DNA of 64,000 nt, from positions 1 through 64,000 of the forward strand of contig CAWEZE010000018.1 in assembly GCA_963813485.1 (NCBI GenBank), written 5' to 3'. This DNA comes from DASQUK01 sp963813485 (GTDB lineage Bacteria; Actinomycetota; Acidimicrobiia; Acidimicrobiales; VFJN01). The translations under genes and the position numbers were made by a program. Below, one piece after another: positions 19,394 through 28,026 of this stretch. The notes below the pieces were generated by a model. The model ran no database searches and had not been told where the DNA came from. It saw only the letters and a list, made by a program, of their open reading frames with translations. Position 1 is the stretch's first letter. Each line of letters begins with the position of its first letter.

Positions 19394-20521
19394 TCACTCG
19401 CGGTCGCGGCCCCAGGGCACGCTCGACTCCGGTCCCTCGCGCAGCGGATCGAAGCCGTCCAACGCCGAGTCGTCGGCGCGGTCCCGATCGCTGGCGCCCT
19501 CGCTGCCGTTCCGACCCGCCTCGTCCTCGTCCTCGTCTTCGTCCAGGGTGGGCTGGCGGCTGCGCGCTTCGTCCCGCATCTGCCGCGGGTCGCCGTAGAG
19601 GATCGGGTCGGCGCCTTCGGGCGTCGGGCGCGGGGGCACGCGGCCGCTGCCGGGGATCCGCCGGCGCGCGACGGGCACCCCGAGCCCGGCCTCGGCGGCC
19701 CGCTGCTCGCGGCGGCGGCGCCTGACCTCCCGGACCCGGTCGCGCAGGCCGACCCGCTGCCGGGACGCCAGCCCCGCCGGTCCTGCCTGGCCCAGCTCCT
19801 CCCAACCAGGGGCGATCGGACCCTGCTTGGCCACGACCATGTCGACCAGGTACCTGTTGAACACCATCGGATTGGACACCCCGACGAGGTCGCGCAGGCC
19901 GCCCTCCTCGTTGGCGGACTCGATGTGGAGGGTGGCGTAGCCCAGCACCCGGCCCAGCCAGGTCTGGTCGAACGTGAGGTCGGTGACGCGCATCCACGGG
20001 ATCGAGTGGACCCGACGGGTCACGATCCCGGAGACACGCATGATGCGGACGTTGGTGATGACGTAGCTCGTGTAGCGCTCCGACAACCGAATGAGGACCA
20101 GCACGAGCAGGACGATGGTCATCAACAGGAACGTGAGCAGAATGGCGGTAAGCGAACCGTTGAGGACCACGCCCACGAGCAAGCCGGCGGCGACGAACAG
20201 GCCCAGCACCAGGAGAATGTGCTCGGTGACGAACGCCTGGAACGACGGGTGGTCGTTGTAGATCATGCGCTCGCCGTGGCCCAGGTACTCCTCGGTGATC
20301 TCGTCCGGCAGCGGTAGCCACGCTCGCCGCCAGGTGCCCAGCCGGTTGCGCACGCGGGTGCGGAAGCGAGGCTTGCCGGTTCCCTGGTCGAGCCCCGCGT
20401 AGTCCGAGTCCCGTAGCTGCGCAGGCAGGTGGCTCGCGTACGGGTCGCGGGCGGTCGGCGGGTAGTCGGGGTCGAGCGTGCCACCCAAGGCGTCGCGTTC
20501 GCGACGCCGGCGGCTGGTCAC
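19394..20521 (-). CDS. Membrane protein with bacterial PH (bPH2/DUF304) domain
   Basis: A 375-aa protein. A polar N-terminus (1-110) is followed by two hydrophobic segments at about 115-160 and a bPH2 domain (YTSYVITNVRIMRVSGIV, then HSIPWMRVTDLTFDQ and LGYATLHIESA). A long charged, disordered tail rich in Arg, Asp and Glu includes a DEDEDEDE run near residue 325. Such proteins sit at the cytoplasmic membrane face; function is unknown. The GTG start overlaps the stop of the small membrane protein upstream as GTGA, so the two are translationally coupled. Confidence 0.8.
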   Translation of the reverse strand: MTSRRRRERDALGGTLDPDYPPTARDPYASHLPAQLRDSDYAGLDQGTGKPRFRTRVRNRLGTWRRAWLPLPDEITEEYLGHGERMIYNDHPSFQAFVTEHILLVLGLFVAAGLLVGVVLNGSLTAILLTFLLMTIVLLVLVLIRLSERYTSYVITNVRIMRVSGIVTRRVHSIPWMRVTDLTFDQTWLGRVLGYATLHIESANEEGGLRDLVGVSNPMVFNRYLVDMVVAKQGPIAPGWEELGQAGPAGLASRQRVGLRDRVREVRRRRREQRAAEAGLGVPVARRRIPGSGRVPPRPTPEGADPILYGDPRQMRDEARSRQPTLDEDEDEDEAGRNGSEGASDRDRADDSALDGFDPLREGPESSVPWGRDRE

Positions 20522-20691
20522 TCCGTGACGCCCTGCACGAACTCGACGCTCTTGTCGAGGGCGTCTTCCAGCCAGGATCCGACGGTTCCGAGGAAATCGG
20601 CGAATGCGTTGGCGGTGCCGGAAGGGTTCTGCCAGATCGACACGAGCACGAACAGGCCAGCGATGAAGAGCAAGGCTCTGGTCCAACTCAT
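20518..20691 (-). CDS. Small single-pass membrane protein (57 aa)
   Basis: The ATG at 20691 has GGAGGA 8 bases upstream. A hydrophobic segment (ALLFIAGLFVLVSIW) spans residues 5-19, followed by an amphipathic acidic tail (FADFLGTVGSWLEDALDKSV). The stop overlaps the start of the PH-domain gene by 4 bases, so they form an operon. An upstream ATG would add 29 residues but lacks a ribosome binding site. It may be a partner subunit of the PH-domain protein; that is inference from gene order. Confidence 0.72.
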   Translation of the reverse strand: MSWTRALLFIAGLFVLVSIWQNPSGTANAFADFLGTVGSWLEDALDKSVEFVQGVTE

Positions 20692-21019
20692 TTCATCGGT
20701 CCTCCGGATCGTGGCTTCCCCCCGGGCGGGCGGGGAAAAGTCGCACCAAATCCTACCGATGTGATTCTCCATGTTCAATAACGGGATGGGTTGAGATCAA
20801 TCGGGGCGAGGCGCCGTATGAAGCGTACTCCCGCTCCTGTTCGACGGCCATGGCCCGCCCGGCTTTCAACTGAAACGGGCTGATCCCACCCGATGCCCAC
20901 GGGCCAACCGACCCGGCGGCAATGGCTTCGGGTGACTTTGGGCGCAGGTTGAACCGGGCGCGCACCTGGTCGTAGTCATGCGGTCATGTGCCGCCCAGCT
21001 ACGACCAGTTCGAGGCCGG

Positions 21020-21763
21020 TCAGCCCTCCGGCCCCTCGAAGCGGTAGCCCATGCCGGGCTCGGTGATGAAGTAGCGGGGGCGGGATGGGTCCGGCTCCAG
21101 CTTGCGGCGGATGTGCGCCATATGGACGCGCAGGTAGTTCGCCTCCTCGCCGTATTGCGGGCCCCACACGTCCTGCAGCAGCTGGCGCTGGGATACGAGC
21201 TTGCCGGCGTTGCGGACGAGCACCTCGACGAGCCCCCACTCCGTGGGCGTCAGCCGGACCTCACCCTCGGGCCCGGTCACCCGCTTGGCCGCCAGGTCGA
21301 CCGTGAAGTCGGGCGTCTCCACCAGGGCGCTCTCGGGCGCGGGGGCGATGCGCCGCAGCGCGGCCCGCAGGCGGGCCAGCAGCTCGTCCATCCCGAACGG
21401 CTTGGTGACGTAGTCGTCGGCGCCGGCGTCGAGGGCCGCCACCTTGTCGTGCTCGGCGCCCCGGGCCGACAGGACGATGATCGGGACCGCGGTCCAGCCC
21501 CGCAGGCCCTCGATCACCTCGATGCCGGAGATGCCGGGCAGGCCGAGGTCGAGGATGACGGCGTCGGGTCGGTGGCGCGCCGCGAGCTGCAGTGCCTCCT
21601 CGCCGGTCGGGGCCAGGTCGACCTGGTAGCCGCGCGCCCGCAGGTTGGTCCCGAGCGCCCGCAGCATGGGCGACTCGTCGTCCACGACCAGCACCCGGCT
21701 AGGTGGGGAACTGGCGACAGCGGTGTCGGCGCCTGCGGGCGCGGGGTCAGGGGCGTGATTCAT
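21020..21763 (-). CDS. kdpE: Response regulator KdpE
   Basis: OmpR-family regulator of 247 aa. The receiver domain (about 22-135) has DDES as the acidic pocket, the phospho-acceptor in ILDLGLPG, and the conserved Lys in VTKPFG. The winged-helix DNA-binding domain (about 150-245) has RLTPTEWGLVEVLVRNAG and YLRVHMAHIRRKLEPDP. It is expected to activate the kdp genes when phosphorylated by KdpD. The ATG overlaps the kdpD stop as ATGA. A Pro/Ala-rich 20-residue leader precedes the receiver. Confidence 0.93.
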   Translation of the reverse strand: MNHAPDPAPAGADTAVASSPPSRVLVVDDESPMLRALGTNLRARGYQVDLAPTGEEALQLAARHRPDAVILDLGLPGISGIEVIEGLRGWTAVPIIVLSARGAEHDKVAALDAGADDYVTKPFGMDELLARLRAALRRIAPAPESALVETPDFTVDLAAKRVTGPEGEVRLTPTEWGLVEVLVRNAGKLVSQRQLLQDVWGPQYGEEANYLRVHMAHIRRKLEPDPSRPRYFITEPGMGYRFEGPEG

Positions 21764-24373
21764 GATGTGTCGGCCACCTCCAGCTCGATGACCATGGTGG
21801 TGCCGCCCGAAGGTGTGTCGTCGACCATGAGCTCGCCACCCATGGCGTTGGTGAAGCCCCGGGCGACCGCCAGCCCCAGCCCGACACCGGCACCGTGGGA
21901 GGGGCTGTCGCCCAACCGCTGGAACGGTTGGAAGATGCGATCGCGTTCGGCCGGCGGGATGCCCGGGCCGCGGTCGATGACGCGGATCAACACCTTCGAT
22001 CCGATCTCACCGGCCTCGACCCGCACCGGCGACCCCTCCGGCGCATGGGCGAGGGCGTTGTCCACCAGGTTGGCGACCACCCGCTCGAGCAGCGCCGGGT
22101 CCGCACGCACCCGTGGCAGCGACTCGGGCACGTCGACCTCCACCTTGTTGGCCCGCTCCCCCAGCCCTGCCAGCGCCGCGGGGACGACCTCCTCGATGCC
22201 GACGGGTAGCGTCCTGGGCGCGACGGCGCCGGCCTGGATCCGGCTCATGTCGAGCAGGTTGCCCACGAGGGTGGTGAGGCGGTCGGTCTCGTCCTCGATG
22301 GTGCGCAGGAACTCGCTGCGGTCGACGTCCGACCAGGCGATGTCGAGCTGCCGCAGGCTGCTCGCCGACGCCTTGATCCCCGCCAAGGGGGTGCGCAGGT
22401 CGTGCGACACCGCCTGGAGCAGCGCGCTTCGCAGCTCGTTGGCCTCGGCCAGGGTGGTGGCCTGGGCGGCCTGGGCGCTGATCCGGCGTCGATCGATTGC
22501 GGCCGCCAGCTGCGCCACGAAGGCGTTGAGGACCCGCTGGTCCTCGGCCGCGAAGTCACTTCCTCGTACGGCCAGCACCAGGTCGGGACCCAACGGGCGC
22601 ACCTGGTCGGCCTCGGCCGGGGTCCTGAGGGGCGGCGTCGCCCGCCACCGCCTCCGCCCGCCAGCTGTCGCCGTCCGTCCTGCGGAGGAGCGCCACGCCG
22701 CCCAGCCCGAACGCCCGCCGCAGGTGGTCGACCAGCACCGGCAGTGGATCCGGCTCGGCCACCGTTCCGACCAGACCCGCCAGGGTCTCGGCCTCGGCCG
22801 CCGCCCGGGTTGCCTCCGCCGTGCGCCGCGCAGCCGCCGACACGAACGCGCTCACCACCCCGGCGACGATGACGAACACAATCAACGCCACCAGGTTCTC
22901 GGCCTCGGCGATCGTCCATTTGTGGATGGGTGGGGTGAACAGCCGATTCACCACCAGGAATGCAGCCAGCGCCGAGACCATCGCCGGCACTACACCACCG
23001 AGCGCTGCCACCACGACCACCAGCAGCAGGTAGAGCAACAGGATCGTGGGCAGCCCTACGTCGTCGCGCATGGGGACCAGCACGGCGGTGAGCGCCGGGA
23101 TCCCAACAACTGCGGTCAGCCAAGCCAGCAGGCGACGGCGCGGCGACAGCGTGACGCGCCGGCGTACCCGGGGCACCGCTCGGTCCTCCTCCTCGTCGCC
23201 AGAACTCTGCGAGATGACGTGCACGTCGATATGCCCCGACAGGCGCACCACCCGGTTGATCACCGAACCGCGGATCAGCTCCGCCCAGCGCGACCGTTGG
23301 CTGGCGCCCAGGACAAGCTGCGTGGCGTTCTCGGCCCGGGCGAACTCGACCAGCGCGGCGGCGATGTCGTTGCCCGCGGTCTCGTGGTAGGTGCCGCCCA
23401 TCTCCTCGAGGAGGCGGCGCTGATGGTCGACGGTGTCGTCGCCACCGACCAAGCCGTCGTCGGACCGCACGTGCACGCCCAGCAGCTCGCCGTGCGCTCG
23501 CTGGGCGATGCGGGCGGCCCGCCGCACCAGGGCATCGACGCTCGGGGCGCCGGTGATGGCCACGACCACGCGCTCGCGCGTCTCCCACGGTTCGGTGATG
23601 CCGTGGCGCTCGCGGTACTCCTCCAGGGCGTCGTCGACCCGGTCGGCGACCCACAGCAGCGCCAGCTCGCGCAGTGCCGCCAGGTTGCCGGGGCGGAAGT
23701 AGTTGGCCAGCGCGGCATCGATCTTCTCGGGGGTGTAGATGTTGCCGTGGGCCATCCGGCGGCGCAGCGCCTCGGGCGTCATGTCGACCAGCTCGATCTG
23801 ATCGGCGGCCCGGACGATCTGGTCGGGCAGGGTCTCGCGCTGCTTGATGCCCGTGATGCGCTCGACCACGTCGTTGATGGACTCGATGTGCTGGATGTTG
23901 ACGGTAGAGATCACGTCGATGCCGGCGTCGAGCAGCACGTCGACGTCCTCCCAGCGCTTGGCGTGCTTCGACCCGGGCACGTTGGTATGCGCCAACTCGT
24001 CGACCAGGGCCACGTTGGGGTGCCGGGCGAGGACGGCGTCGAGGTCCATCTCCTCGAGGGCCGCGCCGCGGTAGGTGAGGATCCGGCGGGGCACGACCTC
24101 GAGGTCGCCGATCTGCTCGGCGGTGTGGGCCCGACCGTGGGTCTCGACGTAGCCGACGACCACATCGGTGCCACGCTCCTTGCGGCGGCGGCCCTCGTTG
24201 AGCATGGCGAAGGTCTTGCCGACGCCCGGCGCCGCCCCGAGGTAGACGCGCAGCGTCCCGCGCCGGCGCGCCGCGGGTACGGCGGGCAGGGGAGATTCGG
24301 ATGGCACGGGTTGCATGCTCACCGTGATCAATGGTGCCGCATCTGTTTGCACATCCCCCTGTTGCGCAGACAT
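21760..24373 (-). CDS. kdpD: Sensor histidine kinase KdpD, frame interrupted at 22629-22632
   Basis: Membrane sensor controlling Kdp expression. From the ATG at 24373 the first frame carries the KdpD domain with Walker A GAAPGVGKT (46-54) and VDELAHTNVPGSKHAKRWED. A Usp-like domain (about 265-385), four membrane segments (DUF4118) and the start of a GAF region follow. It breaks at AVAGDAA and resumes one base on as LRTPAEADQVRPLGPDLVLA. That second frame completes GAF and has the H-box SHDLRTPLAG plus ATPase motifs NLVDNALAHA, DRGPGIP and GAGVGLGLA. One extra base in the run of four G (plus strand) at 22629-22632 explains it; intact length would be about 870 aa. The start lies 4 bases after the upstream stop. 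Confidence 0.88.
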
Positions 24374-24377
24374 GGCA

Positions 24378-25112
24378 TCAGGCCTGCCGGTAACGCAGCA
24401 GCGCCAAGCCGAGTTGATCGGCGAGGGCGACGGCCGCGTGCTTGTTGTCGACAGAGGCACCGAGGCCGAACGATTCGGTCGGGAAGACGAGCACGAAATG
24501 ACCGAGATCCCGACCATGGGCCCGCACCGGCAGCACCACAGCTGTCCGGGCAGCGTCAGCATCGAAGACTCCCGGCACCCGGATGGCGTCGTGCGTGAAG
24601 ATGGGCAGCTCCTTCGGTGGCGGCGTGGGAACGTACCGGCAAACCTTGAGGTCGAGGAGCTCGGTCAGCTCTTCGGCGCTCTGCTCGATGAGACGTCCGG
24701 GTGGTTCGCCGCCGGCGGCGAGTTCGGCGCGTCGGCGAACGTGTTGCAGCTCGCGCTGCCGGGCGATGGCGAGGGCTTCGTTGCGGCGCGCCCGCTCCAC
24801 GAGCTCGCCGGCGATGAGTCCGATCAGCCCGAGCACCACGACAGTCTCAAAGTCGTCGGTCCGCTCGATGGTGAACGAGCCGTAGGGAGCGGTGAAGAAG
24901 AAGTCGTAAGCGAGCGCCGCCGATACCGCGCCCACCACGCCTGCGACGCGGCCACCCGCGACGGCCACACCGAGGACCACCAGGACCAGTACCAGCGCGA
25001 GGTTGGCGTTGAGCAGGTGCGCTCGCAGAGGCACCAGGGCCACCGCCGCCAGCGGCGGTGCGAGCAGCGCGACACCGATCCCAACGGGCCACACACGACG
25101 CCCTTCCTGCAT
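24378..25112 (-). CDS. Stand-alone DUF4118 and GAF membrane protein, KdpD sensor-like
   Basis: A 244-aa protein with four hydrophobic segments (about residues 8-105) resembling the KdpD membrane domain, including the AYDFFFTAPYGSFTI loop typical of DUF4118. Then comes a coiled stretch (ELVERARRNEALAIARQREL) and a GAF-like domain (about 135-240). It has no Usp, KdpD N-terminal or histidine-kinase domain. It sits between kdpC and kdpD, 4 bases before kdpD. It may be an accessory sensor that pairs with KdpD, or a remnant of a duplicated kdpD. The start at 25112 was chosen because the frame upstream is not hydrophobic. Confidence 0.78.
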   Translation of the reverse strand: MQEGRRVWPVGIGVALLAPPLAAVALVPLRAHLLNANLALVLVLVVLGVAVAGGRVAGVVGAVSAALAYDFFFTAPYGSFTIERTDDFETVVVLGLIGLIAGELVERARRNEALAIARQRELQHVRRRAELAAGGEPPGRLIEQSAEELTELLDLKVCRYVPTPPPKELPIFTHDAIRVPGVFDADAARTAVVLPVRAHGRDLGHFVLVFPTESFGLGASVDNKHAAVALADQLGLALLRYRQA

Positions 25113-25118
25113 GACGTC

Positions 25119-25124
25119 GTTATA
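25119..25124 (-). promoter_or_regulatory. Possible -10 element of a leaderless transcript for the DUF4118-kdpD-kdpE unit
   Basis: TATAAC on the minus strand ends 6 bases before the ATG at 25112, where no ribosome binding site is seen. That spacing would put the transcript start at the ATG itself. No good -35 hexamer is visible at the usual distance. It would let the sensor genes be transcribed apart from kdpFABC. Confidence 0.3.
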
Positions 25125-25266
25125 GGGCCGACCCGCGATCGCAGTCTCGCCCAGCAGTGCCAGAGGGAAACCTTCACCCCCGCTTAGCGCCGCGCACCGA
25201 TGTCTCAACGATCCGTTAGCGCATACCTGGTCATCCACCAACCCCGCGCCGGGTGCTGAGCCCCCA

Positions 25267-25286
25267 CCCCGCATCGCCACGCGGGG
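25267..25286. terminator. Short GC hairpin downstream of kdpC
   Basis: CCCCGC, 8-base loop, GCGGGG, with perfect 6-bp arms, starts 14 bases past the kdpC stop. There is no T-tract. It may reduce read-through from kdpFABC into the DUF4118-kdpDE part. Confidence 0.35.
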
Positions 25287-25299
25287 CCACGCCATCGGG

Positions 25300-25926
25300 T
25301 CACCCGGCCTCGTCGAGGGCGAGGTTGAGCTCCAGCACATTGACCCTCTTCTCGCCCAGGAACCCGAGGTCGCGGCTCGCCGTGTGGTCATCGACGAGGT
25401 CCATCACCGTGTCGAGATCGAGGCTCCGCTCCTCGGCCACCCGCGGTGCCTGCAAGCGGGCATTGGCCACCGAGATGTTGGGATCAAGGCCCGATCCCGA
25501 CGCGGTCACGGCGTCGACCGGCACCTCGGCGTCGGCGTCGAGGCCGTTCTCCTCACGGTAGGCGTCGGCCCGCTGCTCGATGCCGTCGAACGTCTCGTCG
25601 ACGTCGTCGGTGGCGGGATCGTCCTCTTCGCCGACCAGGAGCTTGGGGTTGGTGGGCCCGAGGTTGGATCCGGAGCTGACGCTGGCGTCGTAGCCGTCAC
25701 CCGCCGCCGACGGCCTGGGGTGGAAGTACTCCGGCTCGCTGAACGACTGCCCGATGCGGCTCGACCCGACCACCTCGCCGTCGGCGTTCTCGACTTGCGA
25801 CCCGTCGGCCTTGTCGTTGAACACGCCCTGGGCGATGCCGGTCACCACCAGCGGGAAGGCGAGCCCGGTGATCACGGTGAACACCACCATCATCATGAAG
25901 GCGGGGAACAGTTGGCGACGCATCAC
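25300..25926 (-). CDS. kdpC: Potassium-transporting ATPase subunit C (KdpC)
   Basis: Assembly and stabilising subunit of the KdpFABC potassium pump. The 208-aa product has one N-terminal membrane helix (residues 8-33) and the extracytoplasmic motifs GQSFSEPEYFHPRPSAAGDGY, split across the family's FxxPxYFxxRPS block, and SGSGLDPNISVANARLQAPRVA in the C-terminal half. It has a longer acidic middle section (EEDDPATDDVDETFDG) than the enterobacterial protein. The start is GTG at 25926 or the adjacent ATG at 25923; either overlaps kdpB. Confidence 0.93.
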   Translation of the reverse strand: MMRRQLFPAFMMMVVFTVITGLAFPLVVTGIAQGVFNDKADGSQVENADGEVVGSSRIGQSFSEPEYFHPRPSAAGDGYDASVSSGSNLGPTNPKLLVGEEDDPATDDVDETFDGIEQRADAYREENGLDADAEVPVDAVTASGSGLDPNISVANARLQAPRVAEERSLDLDTVMDLVDDHTASRDLGFLGEKRVNVLELNLALDEAG

Positions 25927-28019
25927 GAGACTCCCATCGCAGAGATGATCAGGTCGATGGCCTTGATGCCGATGAAGGGCGCGATCAGCCCTCCGAGCCC
26001 GTAGATCAGGAGGTTGCGGCGCAGCATGACGGCGGCGCTCTCGGCCCGGAACTTCACGCCCCGCAACGACAGCGGGATCAGTCCCACGATGATCAGAGCG
26101 TTGAAGATGACCGCCGAGAGGATCGCGGAGCGCGGCGTGTCCAGCGCCATGATGTTGAGCTCGTCGAGGGCCGGGAGGACGCCCGAGAACATCGCCGGGA
26201 TGATGGCGAAGTACTTGGCCACGTCGTTGGCGATCGAGAACGTGGTCAGCGACCCCCGGGTGATCAGCAGCTGCTTGCCGATCTCGACGATCTCGATGAG
26301 CTTCGTCGGGTTGGAGTCGAGGTCGACCATGTTGCCGGCCTCTTTGGCGGCCTGGGTGCCGGTGTTCATGGCCACGCCCACATCCGCCTGGGCCAGCGCC
26401 GGGGCATCGTTGGTGCCGTCACCCGTCATGGCGACGAGCCGGCCGCCCTCCTGCTCCTTGCGGATGAGGGCCATCTTGTCCTCGGGGGTGGCCTCGGCGA
26501 GGTAGTCGTCCACGCCAGCCTCGGTGGCGATGGCTTGGGCGGTGAGCGGGTTGTCGCCGGTGATCATCACCGTGCGGAGGCCCATGGCCCGGAGCTGGGC
26601 GAACCGCTGGCGGATCCCCTCCTTGACCACGTCCTTGAGGTGGACGACGCCGAGCACCGAGACGCCGTCGGCGTTGGACTCGGCCACGGCGAGCGGCGTC
26701 CCGCCAGCGGTGGCCACCCCCTCGACCAGCGGGGTCAGCTCACCCGGCACCGTGCCGCCGAGCTCGGACACCCAATGGCGGACGGAGTCGGCTGCACCCT
26801 TGCGCACCGATTGGCCGTCGATGTCGAGCCCGCTCATCCGGGTCTGGGCGGTGAAGGGCACGAGCGTGGCGTGACCGACGTCGCGCTCGCGCACGTTGAA
26901 CCGCTCCTTGGCCAGTACCACGATCGACCGCCCCTCCGGCGTCTCGTCGGCCAGGCTGGCGAGCTGGGCGGCAGCCGCGAGCCGGTCCTCGGACACCCCG
27001 GGAAGCGGCAGGAACTCGGCCGCCTGTCGGTTGCCCAGCGTGATGGTGCCGGTCTTGTCCAGAAGCAAGGTGGAGCAGTCGCCGGCCGCCTCGACGGCGC
27101 GTCCCGACACGGCCAGCACGTTGTGCTGTACCAGCCGGTCCATGCCGGCGATGCCGATGGCCGACAGCAGCGCCCCGATGGTCGTGGGGATGAGGCACAC
27201 CAGCAGGGCGACAAGGACGACGACCTGCTGCTCGGCGTCCGAGTAGATGGCAAACGGCTGGAGGGTGACGACCGCCAGCAGGAAAATGATGGTCAGTCCG
27301 GCGAGCAGGATGTTGAGGGCGATCTCGTTGGGGGTCTTCTGGCGCTCGGCGCCCTCGACCAGCGAGATCATCCGGTCGAGGAAGGTCTCACCGGAGCGGG
27401 CGGTGATCTCCACGACGATCTGGTCGGACAGCACCCGCGTGCCACCGGTGACCGCCGAGCGGTCGCCGCCCGACTCGCGGATGACGGGGGCCGACTCGCC
27501 CGTGATGGCCGACTCGTCGACCGAGGCGATGCCGGCGATGATCTCACCGTCGGACGGGATCATCTCCCCCGCGTTGACCACCACGACGTCACCGACATCG
27601 AGCCGCGACGACGGCACCGGCTCGAGCGAGCCGTCGGCCAGCCGGCGGTTGGCCATGGTCTCGGCCCGGGCCTTGCGCAGGGTGTCGGCCTGGGCCTTGC
27701 CGCGGCCCTCGGCCATCGCCTCGGCGAAGTTGGCGAACAGGACCGTGAACCACAGGAACAGGGCCACGAGCCCGGTGAAGACGTTCTCCGCTGCGGTCGA
27801 GTCGCCGAGGTCGCGGAAGAACAGGATGGTGGTCAGCACGCTGCCCACCAGCACCACGAACATGACCGGGTTGCGGGCCTGGGTGCGCGGATGGAGCTTG
27901 CGGACGCTGTCGACCAGCGCAGTCCTGACGATGGCCGGGTCGAACAGCGACCGCTGCTGCATCAGCCGTTTCGGTCCACGGGGTTCCTGGGTGTCGGCCG
28001 GGGCCGTCACGGTGCTCAT
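25923..28019 (-). CDS. kdpB: Potassium-transporting P-type ATPase subunit B (KdpB)
   Basis: Catalytic subunit of the Kdp pump, 698 aa. TGES at 173-176 is the actuator motif, DKTGT at 321-325 carries the phosphorylated Asp, and GDGTNDAPALAQADVG is the hinge motif. Membrane segments near residues 52-68, 80-98, 240-258 and 267-292, plus a C-terminal set, fit the family. The ATG start is 7 bases after the kdpA stop, and the stop overlaps kdpC. No unusual residues were noticed at the catalytic positions. Confidence 0.96.
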   Translation of the reverse strand: MSTVTAPADTQEPRGPKRLMQQRSLFDPAIVRTALVDSVRKLHPRTQARNPVMFVVLVGSVLTTILFFRDLGDSTAAENVFTGLVALFLWFTVLFANFAEAMAEGRGKAQADTLRKARAETMANRRLADGSLEPVPSSRLDVGDVVVVNAGEMIPSDGEIIAGIASVDESAITGESAPVIRESGGDRSAVTGGTRVLSDQIVVEITARSGETFLDRMISLVEGAERQKTPNEIALNILLAGLTIIFLLAVVTLQPFAIYSDAEQQVVVLVALLVCLIPTTIGALLSAIGIAGMDRLVQHNVLAVSGRAVEAAGDCSTLLLDKTGTITLGNRQAAEFLPLPGVSEDRLAAAAQLASLADETPEGRSIVVLAKERFNVRERDVGHATLVPFTAQTRMSGLDIDGQSVRKGAADSVRHWVSELGGTVPGELTPLVEGVATAGGTPLAVAESNADGVSVLGVVHLKDVVKEGIRQRFAQLRAMGLRTVMITGDNPLTAQAIATEAGVDDYLAEATPEDKMALIRKEQEGGRLVAMTGDGTNDAPALAQADVGVAMNTGTQAAKEAGNMVDLDSNPTKLIEIVEIGKQLLITRGSLTTFSIANDVAKYFAIIPAMFSGVLPALDELNIMALDTPRSAILSAVIFNALIIVGLIPLSLRGVKFRAESAAVMLRRNLLIYGLGGLIAPFIGIKAIDLIISAMGVS

Positions 28020-28026
28020 GTCACTC

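Noticed and set aside
20753..20965. 70-aa minus-strand frame between the small membrane gene and kdpE
   Set aside because: No ribosome binding site, no recognisable pattern, and it overlaps the probable promoter of the small membrane protein.
20978..24598. Very long open frame on the plus strand opposite kdpE and kdpD
   Set aside because: It is antisense to well-supported kdpDE and its product is dominated by Arg, His, Gly and Val, as expected from a GC-rich shadow frame. No domain is visible.
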